Below are positions 25,656 to 34,083 of a DNA stretch of 64,000 bases, in pieces. Every line of letters starts with the position of its first letter. The stretch's first letter is position 1. The notes below the pieces were generated by a model. That model saw nothing but the letters and a program-made list of their open reading frames with translations, searched no databases and was not told the origin of the DNA. Both the position numbers and the translations under genes were made by a program. The stretch is from Ruminococcus bicirculans (ex Wegman et al. 2014) (GTDB lineage Bacteria; Bacillota; Clostridia; Oscillospirales; Ruminococcaceae): the NCBI RefSeq assembly GCF_000723465.1, contig NZ_HF545616.1, forward strand, positions 310,001-374,000, read 5' to 3'.

Positions 25656-27017
25656 ATGGAAAAATTAAGCTTACAGGAGATAATATCGGCGGTTCACGGA
25701 AGCTACGGCTATCCTGCTGACGTTGAAATTTCCGATATCTCCACCGATACGAGAACAATAAAGCCAGGCTCGCTTTTTATTGCACTAAAGGGTGAGAATT
25801 TTGACGGACACAACTTTGCCGCAAAGGCTATGGAGCTTGGTGCGGAGGCTGTTGTCACGGAAAGACCTGTGGAGGGTGCAAGATGTATGATAGTTGACTC
25901 CACTGCAAGGGCATTGCTCGACATTGCGGGATACTACAGGTCTAAATTCGATGTTAAGGTAGTTGGCGTAACAGGAAGCGTGGGAAAGACCACCACTAAG
26001 GATATGATAGCCCTTGTTGTGGCGCAGAAATACAAGACGCTGAAAACTCAGGGCAACCACAACAATGAGATAGGTATGCCACAGACGCTTTTCGGTCTTG
26101 ACAGCAGTTATGAGGCGGCTGTTATCGAAATGGGTATGTCACATCAGGGCGAGATATCGAGAATGTCAATGTCATGTCAGCCTGACGTGGCTGTTATAAC
26201 AAACATCGGCATTTCACATATTGAAAATCTCGGCACGCAGGAAAACATTCTCAAGGCGAAGCTTGAGATACTTGACGGTGCGGCTTATGACGCTCCGCTG
26301 ATACTTTGCCGTGATGATAAATTGCTTGCAGGGGTGCAGTTACATTCTGACAGAAAGGTTTATTACTATTCTGTATCAAAGAAGGACTGCGATGTTTATG
26401 CAAGCGGTGTTAAGACTGTTGACAACAGCATAACATTTACTATAAACTATGAGGGCGGAAAGATAGCCGCCCAGATAAACTGCTTGGGCGAGCATAATGT
26501 AAAGAACGCTCTTGCGGCGTTCTGTGTGGGCCTTGCACTGGATATTCCTCCTGAGGATATTGTAAAGGGCATTGCTCAGTTCAAACCGGAGGGTTTAAGA
26601 CAGAATGTTACCGTCATTGACGGAGTTACATATATAGTTGACTGCTACAATGCTGCGCCTGACTCAATGAAAGCGAGCCTTTCGGTGCTTTCGCAGGCAC
26701 AGGCGGAGGGCAAGCGCATTTGCGTGCTTGGAGATATGCTGGAGCTTGGCAAGAACTCAAAGACCTATCACAGAAACGTGGGAGAGTATGTTGCGGCTTC
26801 AAAGGCTGATCTGCTTTACTGCTTTGGCGAGGACTCAAAGTGCTATATAGAGGGTGCTGAGAAAAAGGGCTTTGCAAAGGAAAGTTGCAGGCACTTTGAA
26901 AGCAGAGATGACCTTGCGGCGGCTTTGAAAGAGGTAGTTGCAAAGGGCGACGCTGTGCTTTTCAAGGGAAGCAGAGGAATGAAGCTTGAAGAAGTGTTCA
27001 ATGCACTGACAAAATGA
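25656..27017 (+). CDS. murF: UDP-MurNAc-tripeptide:D-Ala-D-Ala ligase MurF
   Basis: Completes the UDP-MurNAc-pentapeptide. 453 residues, family length. It has the Mur ligase N-domain (TDTRTIKPGSLFIALKG), ATP site GVTGSVGKTTTKD near residue 109, NHNNEIGMPQTLF, and the C-domain with DCYNAAPDSMKASL and KGSRGMKLEEV. It ends 1 codon into the next gene (4-bp overlap). Confidence 0.95.
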   Translation: MEKLSLQEIISAVHGSYGYPADVEISDISTDTRTIKPGSLFIALKGENFDGHNFAAKAMELGAEAVVTERPVEGARCMIVDSTARALLDIAGYYRSKFDVKVVGVTGSVGKTTTKDMIALVVAQKYKTLKTQGNHNNEIGMPQTLFGLDSSYEAAVIEMGMSHQGEISRMSMSCQPDVAVITNIGISHIENLGTQENILKAKLEILDGAAYDAPLILCRDDKLLAGVQLHSDRKVYYYSVSKKDCDVYASGVKTVDNSITFTINYEGGKIAAQINCLGEHNVKNALAAFCVGLALDIPPEDIVKGIAQFKPEGLRQNVTVIDGVTYIVDCYNAAPDSMKASLSVLSQAQAEGKRICVLGDMLELGKNSKTYHRNVGEYVAASKADLLYCFGEDSKCYIEGAEKKGFAKESCRHFESRDDLAAALKEVVAKGDAVLFKGSRGMKLEEVFNALTK

Positions 27018-28057
27018 GTTGGAGCGTGCAGGCGGTGATACTGGGGTGTGAAATGGTGCTGGGATATGTTCTCGGCAGAGTTTTCATACCATATTTCCGC
27101 AGGATAAAAACAGGTAAATTCGATTTTTATATAGGCGACAGGTTCGCAAAGGACGGCTCTGAGCCGAAATTCGGCGGAGTTGTCATAATGCTCTGCGTTA
27201 TATTCGGCATTGTTACGGGAGTTATATTTTATGACTCGCAGGCGGTGCTGAGTTTTGAGAACGGAGAGTTTTCAAGGCGTGTGTTTATTGTTTTGGGCGG
27301 AGTTTTGATGCTCACGGCTATTGGGCTTTCGGAGGACTATGTTAAGGAGAAAAAGCTTGGCATAGGCATGAAGCCTTTTTACAAGATATGTATGGAGTAT
27401 CTTATATGTCTTGGAGTATGCGTGGGGCTTGGATACTGCGGAGGAGTGCAGACGGCTGTGCTTATGCCTTTTCACTTGGGCTATGTGCAGTTCGGCAGGC
27501 TTTTTTATCCGCTTTTTCCGCTGTTTATGACAGTGGGGATAAACATGGTGAAGATACACGACTGCGCAGGCGGTAAGACCGACACGGGTGCTGACGGGCT
27601 GTGCGCTGTAACAGCTTTGATATTTTCGGTAGGCATTTCAAGCGGTCTTGCGGCAGGGGCAGGCTCTGACGCCGCTCAGCTTTTTGCTGTTTGCACAATG
27701 GGTGCGGCAGGAGGCTTTCTCTTTTGGGGGTGCAGTCCTGCGAAGCTTTATTTGGGCGAGTCGGGTGCGCTGGCACTTGGGGGCCTTATGACTATGGCGG
27801 TGCTGCTTTCGGGAGAGTATTTCGTTTTCCTGCTGGCAGGGGCGGCGGTGGTCGTTGACGGGATATGTGCGCTTTTGCAGTATGTGGTTTTTAAGATAAG
27901 AAAAAAGCTGCTTATGAGAGGTTACACGCTTCATGAGCATTTGCAGAAAAAGGGTCACGGGGATCACGCTGTGATAGGGATATTCGCTGTGATATCTGTG
28001 GCAGGGGCTGCGGCGGCGATAGCGTTTTTGATATATTCGGGAAAGTTTTTCATATAG
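27014..28057 (+). CDS. Divergent MraY-like phospho-N-acetylmuramoyl-pentapeptide transferase
   Basis: Polytopic protein of 347 residues in the usual mraY position between murF and ftsW, so it is expected to make lipid I. The MraY framework is recognisable but key motifs differ. The first catalytic DD pair is Glu107-Asp108 (GLSEDYVKEKKLG). NxTDGLDG is replaced by KIHDCAGGKTDTGADGL (Asp183), GDTGSLALGG by GESGALALGG, and the HHH region by LHEHLQKKGHGDH. The 4-bp overlap with murF indicates co-expression. It is either a functional variant or has shifted substrate; another mraY elsewhere is possible. Confidence 0.75.
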   Translation: MSWSVQAVILGCEMVLGYVLGRVFIPYFRRIKTGKFDFYIGDRFAKDGSEPKFGGVVIMLCVIFGIVTGVIFYDSQAVLSFENGEFSRRVFIVLGGVLMLTAIGLSEDYVKEKKLGIGMKPFYKICMEYLICLGVCVGLGYCGGVQTAVLMPFHLGYVQFGRLFYPLFPLFMTVGINMVKIHDCAGGKTDTGADGLCAVTALIFSVGISSGLAAGAGSDAAQLFAVCTMGAAGGFLFWGCSPAKLYLGESGALALGGLMTMAVLLSGEYFVFLLAGAAVVVDGICALLQYVVFKIRKKLLMRGYTLHEHLQKKGHGDHAVIGIFAVISVAGAAAAIAFLIYSGKFFI

Positions 28058-28081
28058 AGATTTTGTTGGGAGGTTGTTTGT

Positions 28082-29308
28082 TTGGCTATAAGAGGTCCTA
28101 GACGTGAACGTGACGGAAGCATAGTGTATAATAGTCACGTTCCTCTTAAACAACCTGTGGCACAGGCAAAAAGAAAACATAGATTCAGATTTATACTTGC
28201 GGAGATAGACAAGCCGTTTTTCATTCTTGTAATGGTATTGCTTGTATTTGGACTTCTGATGATGTTTTCTGCAAGCTATGCGTGGGGTCTGAGTGAATAT
28301 AACGATGGATATTATTATTTGGTGAGCCAGCTCAAGTCTGCCGGACTTGGTCTTCTTCTGATGTTTGCCACGAGCTATCTTGATTATCACTTCTTTCAGA
28401 ACACTAAGATAGCATATATTGCATTTATCGCCACCTATCTTCTTACGTTTTATACAGCTCTTTTCGGAATAGACGTTGCCGGTGCAAAGCGTTGGATACA
28501 AATAGGTCCGATCAGCTTTCAGCCGTCGGAGCTTCTGAAGGTAACGTTCATTATTATTTTCGCATACATAATGTCGGTGAACTATCCTAAGTTCAAGGAT
28601 TGGAAATTCTGTATTATACCGTTTACTGTGATAATGGGCGCGGTGGCGCTGGTGCTTATTTTTCAGAGGCATATGTCGGCTGTTATGCTGGTGGGTATCA
28701 TGGGCGTGTCTATGATGTTCATAAGCGGTATGCCAAAAAAGACTTTCTGGAAATTTATCGGTGTGTGTGCTGTTTTCGGGGTGCTGCTGCTGATATATAA
28801 AATGGCGTCAGGCTCAGGCTTTTCTTATATTTCAGATCGTATACAGAGCTGGAAGAATCCTGAATCCGACCCTAGCGGAAAGACCTTCCAGACCTATGAA
28901 TCTCTATTGTCTATAGGATCTGGCGGCTGGTTCGGTCTTGGATTTGGAGAGTCAAGGCAAAAATACTATCTGCCTGAGTCGCAAAACGACTTCGTTTTCG
29001 CTATTATCTGCGAGGAGCTTGGCTTCGTGGGTGCAATGGTAGTGGTACTGCTGTTTGTGCTTTTTATAATCGAGGGCTTCATGATCGCTTCAAGAAGCAA
29101 GGATCGTTTTGGTATGCTTCTTGCGGCTGGTATAACAATACAGATAGGCTCGCAGGCACTTTTCAACATTATGGTAGCCTGCAACGCTTTCCCTAACACG
29201 GGTATTTCACTGCCGTTTTTCAGCTACGGTGGTACTGCACTGATGATACAGCTTGCAGAAATGGGTATCATGCTCAACGTTTCACGTCAGTGCATCAAAA
29301 AAAAGTAA
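28082..29308 (+). CDS. ftsW: FtsW/RodA/SpoVE-family peptidoglycan polymerase
   Basis: SEDS glycosyltransferase with about ten helices after a 60-residue cytoplasmic N-terminus; 408 residues. Family motifs are GAKRWIQIGPISFQPSE, QNDFVFAIICEELGF, and NTGISLPFFSYGG near the end. TTG 28082 follows GGGAGG by 8 bp. It is paired in the cluster with the class B PBP, its usual partner. Confidence 0.95.
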   Translation: MAIRGPRRERDGSIVYNSHVPLKQPVAQAKRKHRFRFILAEIDKPFFILVMVLLVFGLLMMFSASYAWGLSEYNDGYYYLVSQLKSAGLGLLLMFATSYLDYHFFQNTKIAYIAFIATYLLTFYTALFGIDVAGAKRWIQIGPISFQPSELLKVTFIIIFAYIMSVNYPKFKDWKFCIIPFTVIMGAVALVLIFQRHMSAVMLVGIMGVSMMFISGMPKKTFWKFIGVCAVFGVLLLIYKMASGSGFSYISDRIQSWKNPESDPSGKTFQTYESLLSIGSGGWFGLGFGESRQKYYLPESQNDFVFAIICEELGFVGAMVVVLLFVLFIIEGFMIASRSKDRFGMLLAAGITIQIGSQALFNIMVACNAFPNTGISLPFFSYGGTALMIQLAEMGIMLNVSRQCIKKK

Positions 29309-29323
29309 AGAGGTATTAGTTCT

Positions 29324-30451
29324 ATGCTCAGAGTTTTACTTGCAGGCGGAGGTACGGCAGGTCATGTAAATCCTGCTCTTGCCATTGCGGAGATCATAAA
29401 AAAACATTATCCTGACGCTGAGATAAGCTTTGCGGGAAATCCTGAAAAGCTTGAGGCTAGGCTCGTGCCTGCGGCAGGATATAAGTTCTATCCTATAAAG
29501 ATAGAGGGCTTTCAGAGAAAGCCTAACTGGGTAAATCTCAAAAGAAATATCCATGCGGCAGGGTGTCTTGTAAAGTCAGGAAGCACTGCAAAGAAGATAA
29601 TAAAGGAAGCAAAGCCTGATCTTGTTATAGGAACCGGAGGATATGTTTCAGGACCTATAGTTAGAAAAGCCGCTAAAATGGGCATAAAGACGGCTATTCA
29701 CGAGCAAAACGCTTTTCCGGGCGTGACAAACAAGATACTTGCAAAGTCTGCGGACGTTGTTATGCTCACTGTAAAAGAGGCAGAAAAGTATATGCCCGAA
29801 AATGCTAAGACGGTGGTGACAGGTCTGCCTGTAAGGGGAGCTTTCAACACCATGTCAAAGTCGGAGGCTAAAAAACAGCTTGGCTTTGATGAAAATGAAA
29901 TATGTGTGCTTTCAACAGGCGGAAGTCTGGGTGCGAGAGTGCTTAATGAGAATATCGCAAAGCTTTTGAAATGGTATCAGGACAATGATGTTAAGGTGTG
30001 TCATATACATTCCTACGGCACTTATCAGGGATATAAGGACTATCCTGAAAAGCTGGAGGCTATGGGTATAGATATCAACAACAGCAGACGTATCATAAAG
30101 GATTATATCAATATGCCTGTGGCAATGGCTGCGGCTGACCTTGTTATATCAAGGTGCGGAGCAGCTTCGCTGGCGGAGCTTGAAGCAATGGGCAGAGCCT
30201 CTGTGCTTATCCCGTCGCCTATGGTGGCTGAAAATCATCAGTATTACAACGGCATGGTATTGCAAAACGCAGGAGCAGGCTTTGTTATCGAAGAAAAAGA
30301 CTTGACGGAAAAGCTTTTCATTGATACTGTAAAGGGGCTTATAGAAGACCCTGAGAAGCTCAGACAGTGCTCGGAAAACGCTGCAAAGCTTCATGTTGCC
30401 GATACTGAGGACAGGATATTCAAGGCTTTAGAGCCACTTATTAAGGGATAA
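29324..30451 (+). CDS. murG: UDP-GlcNAc:lipid I N-acetylglucosaminyltransferase MurG
   Basis: Peripheral membrane GT28 enzyme that makes lipid II. 375 residues. N-terminal GGGTAGHVNPALA, GTGGYVSGP, HEQNAFPGVTNKILA, and the UDP-GlcNAc site SRCGAASLAELEAMGRASVLIP are all present. AGAGGT precedes ATG 29324. Confidence 0.97.
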   Translation: MLRVLLAGGGTAGHVNPALAIAEIIKKHYPDAEISFAGNPEKLEARLVPAAGYKFYPIKIEGFQRKPNWVNLKRNIHAAGCLVKSGSTAKKIIKEAKPDLVIGTGGYVSGPIVRKAAKMGIKTAIHEQNAFPGVTNKILAKSADVVMLTVKEAEKYMPENAKTVVTGLPVRGAFNTMSKSEAKKQLGFDENEICVLSTGGSLGARVLNENIAKLLKWYQDNDVKVCHIHSYGTYQGYKDYPEKLEAMGIDINNSRRIIKDYINMPVAMAAADLVISRCGAASLAELEAMGRASVLIPSPMVAENHQYYNGMVLQNAGAGFVIEEKDLTEKLFIDTVKGLIEDPEKLRQCSENAAKLHVADTEDRIFKALEPLIKG

Positions 30452-30479
30452 GGAACGTAAAATTTAAGGGGATAAAATA

Positions 30480-31385
30480 ATGGATAAGAATTACAGACAG
30501 TATAACAAGAGGGCTTCAATGGATAGCATTGAAGTGCCTGATGTTGACAAGATAAAAAAGCTGTCAGATAAAAAGTTCAAGGGCAGCGGAGTGAACCGCA
30601 CCGCCGACGAGATTTTTGACGGAGAAAAGTTCAACAAGGCAGGGGAGTTCGACCGTGCCACAAAGACTTACGATGACCCTACCAAGCACAAGGAAGAGGA
30701 CGATGAGGACGATTTCCTTGAGGACGCTGCGGCTATGCCTGCGCAGGCGGTGAAAGGTCTTAGCAAGGGAGTAAAGGTGGGAGATTCATATGTAAAGCGT
30801 AGCAAGATAATAAAGACAGTTGTGGCTGTTATTATCGTGCTTGTGCTTATGGTGTTCTTCTTCCCTCCGCTGTTTTTCAACGACGCAGACAAGAGCGTGG
30901 TTAGATATGACGACAACGTGTTCAAAACAATGGGTATGACGGATTTTAAAACATATGCGCTGTCAAATTATTCTGTATACAACGAAGAAGCTTTTGGTTC
31001 TGAGTTGAGTTCAAGCTACCGTTTTGCAGATATAGTGTTTAATATTAAAAACCCGTCTCCTTTTGAGATAAAGATACCGCAGTATGAGATCAGCCATGTT
31101 TCTTCTGAATATGACAACGCGGTATGCTATGCGACCAGCGTTACAACAAACAGCGACGGTGAGGTCATAGGCGACACTGTTCCTCCGTTTTCCAGTAAGG
31201 AGGTCACTGTAAGGATACTTGTGAATATCACTGATATGGACGATAGTACGTTTGACGATTGCGTTACTGGCATGATACTTTCAACTAAGGATATGAAAAA
31301 GAAGATAGGCAAGGACTCCTATCTGCCTTGTTTGCCTGCTTTTATGCCTGTTTCAAACGCTACAGAGATATATATCAACAAATAG
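30480..31385 (+). CDS. Unknown bitopic membrane protein in the division cluster
   Basis: 301 residues, not recognised. The N-terminal 115 residues are highly charged with an acidic run (KEEDDEDDFLEDAAA). A single TM helix lies at about 121-143 (VVAVIIVLVLMVFFFPPLFF), and the rest is an outer domain of about 155 residues with a beta-rich, LEA or immunoglobulin-like feel. Type II topology resembles FtsQ/FtsL. It sits between murG and murA with short spacers, so it is expressed with the wall genes and may be a lineage-specific divisome or wall factor. Confidence 0.75.
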   Translation: MDKNYRQYNKRASMDSIEVPDVDKIKKLSDKKFKGSGVNRTADEIFDGEKFNKAGEFDRATKTYDDPTKHKEEDDEDDFLEDAAAMPAQAVKGLSKGVKVGDSYVKRSKIIKTVVAVIIVLVLMVFFFPPLFFNDADKSVVRYDDNVFKTMGMTDFKTYALSNYSVYNEEAFGSELSSSYRFADIVFNIKNPSPFEIKIPQYEISHVSSEYDNAVCYATSVTTNSDGEVIGDTVPPFSSKEVTVRILVNITDMDDSTFDDCVTGMILSTKDMKKKIGKDSYLPCLPAFMPVSNATEIYINK

Positions 31386-31446
31386 CTTTAACCTATATGG
31401 GCGGTCCTGCATAAGATAAGTCAAAACCTTAAAAGGAGCGACGCTT

Positions 31447-32706
31447 ATGCAACGGCTTATCATTCAGGGAGGAAGCAGGCTGAACGGAGAGATAACCGTT
31501 CAGGGAGCAAAAAACGCAGCTCTGCCGCTGCTGGCAGGGTGTGTTCTTATAAACGGAGAGATCAGGCTACATAACTGTCCTGCACTTTCGGACGTATTTG
31601 CGGCTTGTCGCATTCTGTCGGTGCTTGGGGCAAGGTGCAGCCGTGAGGACGGCTGTGTTACTGTGGACGCAAGGGGCGCTGTAAAGACCTTTGTGCCAGA
31701 TGAGCTTATGAGAGAGATGCGTTCGTCTATCGTTTTTCTGGGAGCTGTTCTTGGAAGAACAGGTGAATGCAGGCTGTCATTCCCGGGAGGGTGTGAGCTT
31801 GGTCCGAGACCTATAGATATGCACCTGTGCGCACTTAGAAAAATGGGCGTCAGGATAAACGAGGAGTATGGCGTGCTTAGCTGCACCTGCCCGAGAGGGC
31901 TTAGAGGGGCTAGGGTAGACCTTTCGTTCCCCTCTGTGGGAGCAACTGAGAACATCATGCTTGCGGCTGTTCTGGCAAAGGGCGACACGGTGATATACAA
32001 TGCGGCAAGAGAGCCTGAGATATGCGATCTTGCGGAGTTTCTGAACTGCTGCGGTGCAAGGATAAGTGGCGCAGGGGGCGGAACGATAACAATAAGCGGT
32101 GTGGAAAAGCTACACGGCTGTGAATACTCTGTCATGCCCGACAGGATAGTTGCGGCGACTTTTATGAGTGCGGCGGCGGCAACAGGCGGTGAGATAGGTC
32201 TGCTTGGGGCAAGGGCAGGGGATATCCGTGCGGTCATACCTATATTTGAGCAAATGGGCTGTCAGGTATTTCTATATGAGGACAGGATATTTATAAAAGC
32301 ACCTAAACAGCTAAAAGCTGTGCGGACGGTGAGGACTATGCCTTACCCGGGATTCCCTACGGACGCTCAGGCGATAGTCACGGCGGCACTTGCTAAGGCA
32401 AAAGGCACCAGTGTGGTGGTGGAAAATATTTTTGAAAACCGCTACCGCCATGTTGACGAGCTTGTGAGAATGGGTGCGGATATAAAGACAGAGGGAAAAG
32501 TGGCTGTTATCGAGGGCGTGAAGGAGCTTTACGGAGCAAAAGTCCGTGCGCCTGACCTTAGAGGCGGTGCGGCGTTAGCTGTGGCGGCGCTTTCGGCAGA
32601 GGGAGAAACATCTCTCACTAATATAAAGCTTATGGACAGGGGCTATGACTGCATTGAAAATGCTTTTACGCTTCTGGGCGGAAACATAAAACGTGTAAAT
32701 TACTAG
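31447..32706 (+). CDS. murA: UDP-GlcNAc 1-carboxyvinyltransferase MurA
   Basis: First committed step of peptidoglycan synthesis; target of fosfomycin. 419 residues. N-terminal VQGAKNAALPLLAG holds the Lys-Asn pair. Cys116 in FPGGCELGPRPIDMHL is the fosfomycin-reactive residue, and the PGFPTDAQ loop carries the catalytic Asp. AAAAGGAG precedes ATG 31447. Confidence 0.96.
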   Translation: MQRLIIQGGSRLNGEITVQGAKNAALPLLAGCVLINGEIRLHNCPALSDVFAACRILSVLGARCSREDGCVTVDARGAVKTFVPDELMREMRSSIVFLGAVLGRTGECRLSFPGGCELGPRPIDMHLCALRKMGVRINEEYGVLSCTCPRGLRGARVDLSFPSVGATENIMLAAVLAKGDTVIYNAAREPEICDLAEFLNCCGARISGAGGGTITISGVEKLHGCEYSVMPDRIVAATFMSAAAATGGEIGLLGARAGDIRAVIPIFEQMGCQVFLYEDRIFIKAPKQLKAVRTVRTMPYPGFPTDAQAIVTAALAKAKGTSVVVENIFENRYRHVDELVRMGADIKTEGKVAVIEGVKELYGAKVRAPDLRGGAALAVAALSAEGETSLTNIKLMDRGYDCIENAFTLLGGNIKRVNY

Positions 32707-32724
32707 CAGTTAGGAAAGAGAAAA

Positions 32725-33828
32725 ATGAACGGAACTTACAAGGAAAACAGAATGAACTCACAGCGGCCTGCGGCACGTCGGCAGACAGTGAATATGCGCA
32801 ATGTGTATGTTGCCAGCTTTTTTGCGGCTGCGGCGCTGCTGCTGGTGCTGAGTATGTTTTTGTTTTTTAATGTGTCGGAGATAAAAATAGAGGGCGTTAC
32901 CCTTTACGAGCAGGATCAGATCCTTGGCGTGGGCGGCGTTTCAACGGGACAGAACCTTGTGAGGACGAATACGGATATAGTTGAAAAGCGTTTGAAAGAT
33001 ACTCTTGTGTATCTTGATGATGTCAAGGTCACAAAGAAATTTCCGTCAACACTTGTTATAACCTGCACAGAGGCCGAAAAGGCGGCTGATATCGAGTATA
33101 AAAATTCATACTATGTGCTGTCTGCTTCGGGAAAGATACTTGAAACGAAAAATCCTGCTCCGACAGGGGATATACCTGTTGTAAAGGGCTTTGAGCTTAA
33201 AAGTCTTAGTCAGGGCGACAAGCTTGCTTCTGAGGATTCATTTAAGGCGGATATCCTTAAAGAGCTTCTGAATGAACTTCATGACCTGAAATTTAAAAAT
33301 ATAGACTCTATTGACCTGACCACCCGTTCGGATATTAAGCTTATGTATGACGGCAGGCTTGAAATAAAGCTTGGAAGCTCGGTGGATATGGAATACAAGC
33401 TTACATATCTTAAGGCGGTAATTGACAAGAGCATTACTGACGATTACGAGGGTACGCTTATTTACAATGGTGCTGACAGCGGCATTTCGGCTATTCCGAA
33501 ATCGCAGGACGAGTCGTCAAAACCTGACGACACAAGCTCTGCAAAGCCAGATGACAGCAGCAGTGCGGTATCGGCTGATACTAATATTGATGACGGCAAC
33601 ACATGGGACAGTGATAACTCATGGTCAGGGGACGATAGCCAAGGCTACAGCGACGATACCAACGCATGGGACGGCAATGATGATGCTGACAATGCAGGCA
33701 CAGATCAGTGGACAAACGAGAACGGAAACACCGACTGGGAATATGATAATGGCGGCGATCAGGGCTATACCGACAATGGATATGCTGACAACGGCTATGT
33801 GGACGATCAGACGAACACAGATTGGTAA
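32725..33828 (+). CDS. ftsQ: Cell division protein FtsQ/DivIB with long acidic tail
   Basis: Bitopic divisome protein of 367 residues. TM is about 28-50, followed by a POTRA domain (VSEIKIEGVTLYEQDQILGVGGV) and a beta domain to about residue 255. The last 105 residues form a low-complexity Asp/Asn/Ser/Gly/Trp tail with repeats such as DNGYADNGYVDD, ending in TNTDW. The tail is not part of the usual family and is predicted outside the membrane. GGAAAGAG precedes ATG 32725. Confidence 0.85.
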   Translation: MNGTYKENRMNSQRPAARRQTVNMRNVYVASFFAAAALLLVLSMFLFFNVSEIKIEGVTLYEQDQILGVGGVSTGQNLVRTNTDIVEKRLKDTLVYLDDVKVTKKFPSTLVITCTEAEKAADIEYKNSYYVLSASGKILETKNPAPTGDIPVVKGFELKSLSQGDKLASEDSFKADILKELLNELHDLKFKNIDSIDLTTRSDIKLMYDGRLEIKLGSSVDMEYKLTYLKAVIDKSITDDYEGTLIYNGADSGISAIPKSQDESSKPDDTSSAKPDDSSSAVSADTNIDDGNTWDSDNSWSGDDSQGYSDDTNAWDGNDDADNAGTDQWTNENGNTDWEYDNGGDQGYTDNGYADNGYVDDQTNTDW

Positions 33829-33937
33829 GGGTCAGGATAACTAATTGTATAGTATACACAAATGAAACTGAAAAATCAGTCGTTTTATTGATAATTAATA
33901 AAAAGTTTATAATGGTTTCATTTAAGTTCTTTACTTT

Positions 33938-33966
33938 TTGACAAAAGTATGATAATATATTATTGT
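33938..33966 (+). promoter_or_regulatory. Probable ftsZ promoter
   Basis: Perfect -35 TTGACA (33938-33943) followed at 17 bp by TATTGT (33961-33966). An AT-rich stretch between offers other -10 choices. It lies 118 bp before ftsZ. Confidence 0.5.
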
Positions 33967-34083
33967 ATCTATTTATGTGCATATTCGGCACATAGGCTTT
34001 TTTGCATTTTATTTTTGATTTGATAAATTGATATGTAAAAATACGGAGAAGTATGAAAATTCGCTTTTAGGAGGAGTTCTATT

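Noticed and set aside
27638-28672. 344-residue minus-strand ORF opposite mraY-like and ftsW
   Set aside because: Shadow of two clear plus-strand genes; rich in Arg, His, Ser and Lys with no domain.
31500-32237. 245-residue minus-strand ORF opposite murA
   Set aside because: Antisense shadow of a gene with intact catalytic motifs.
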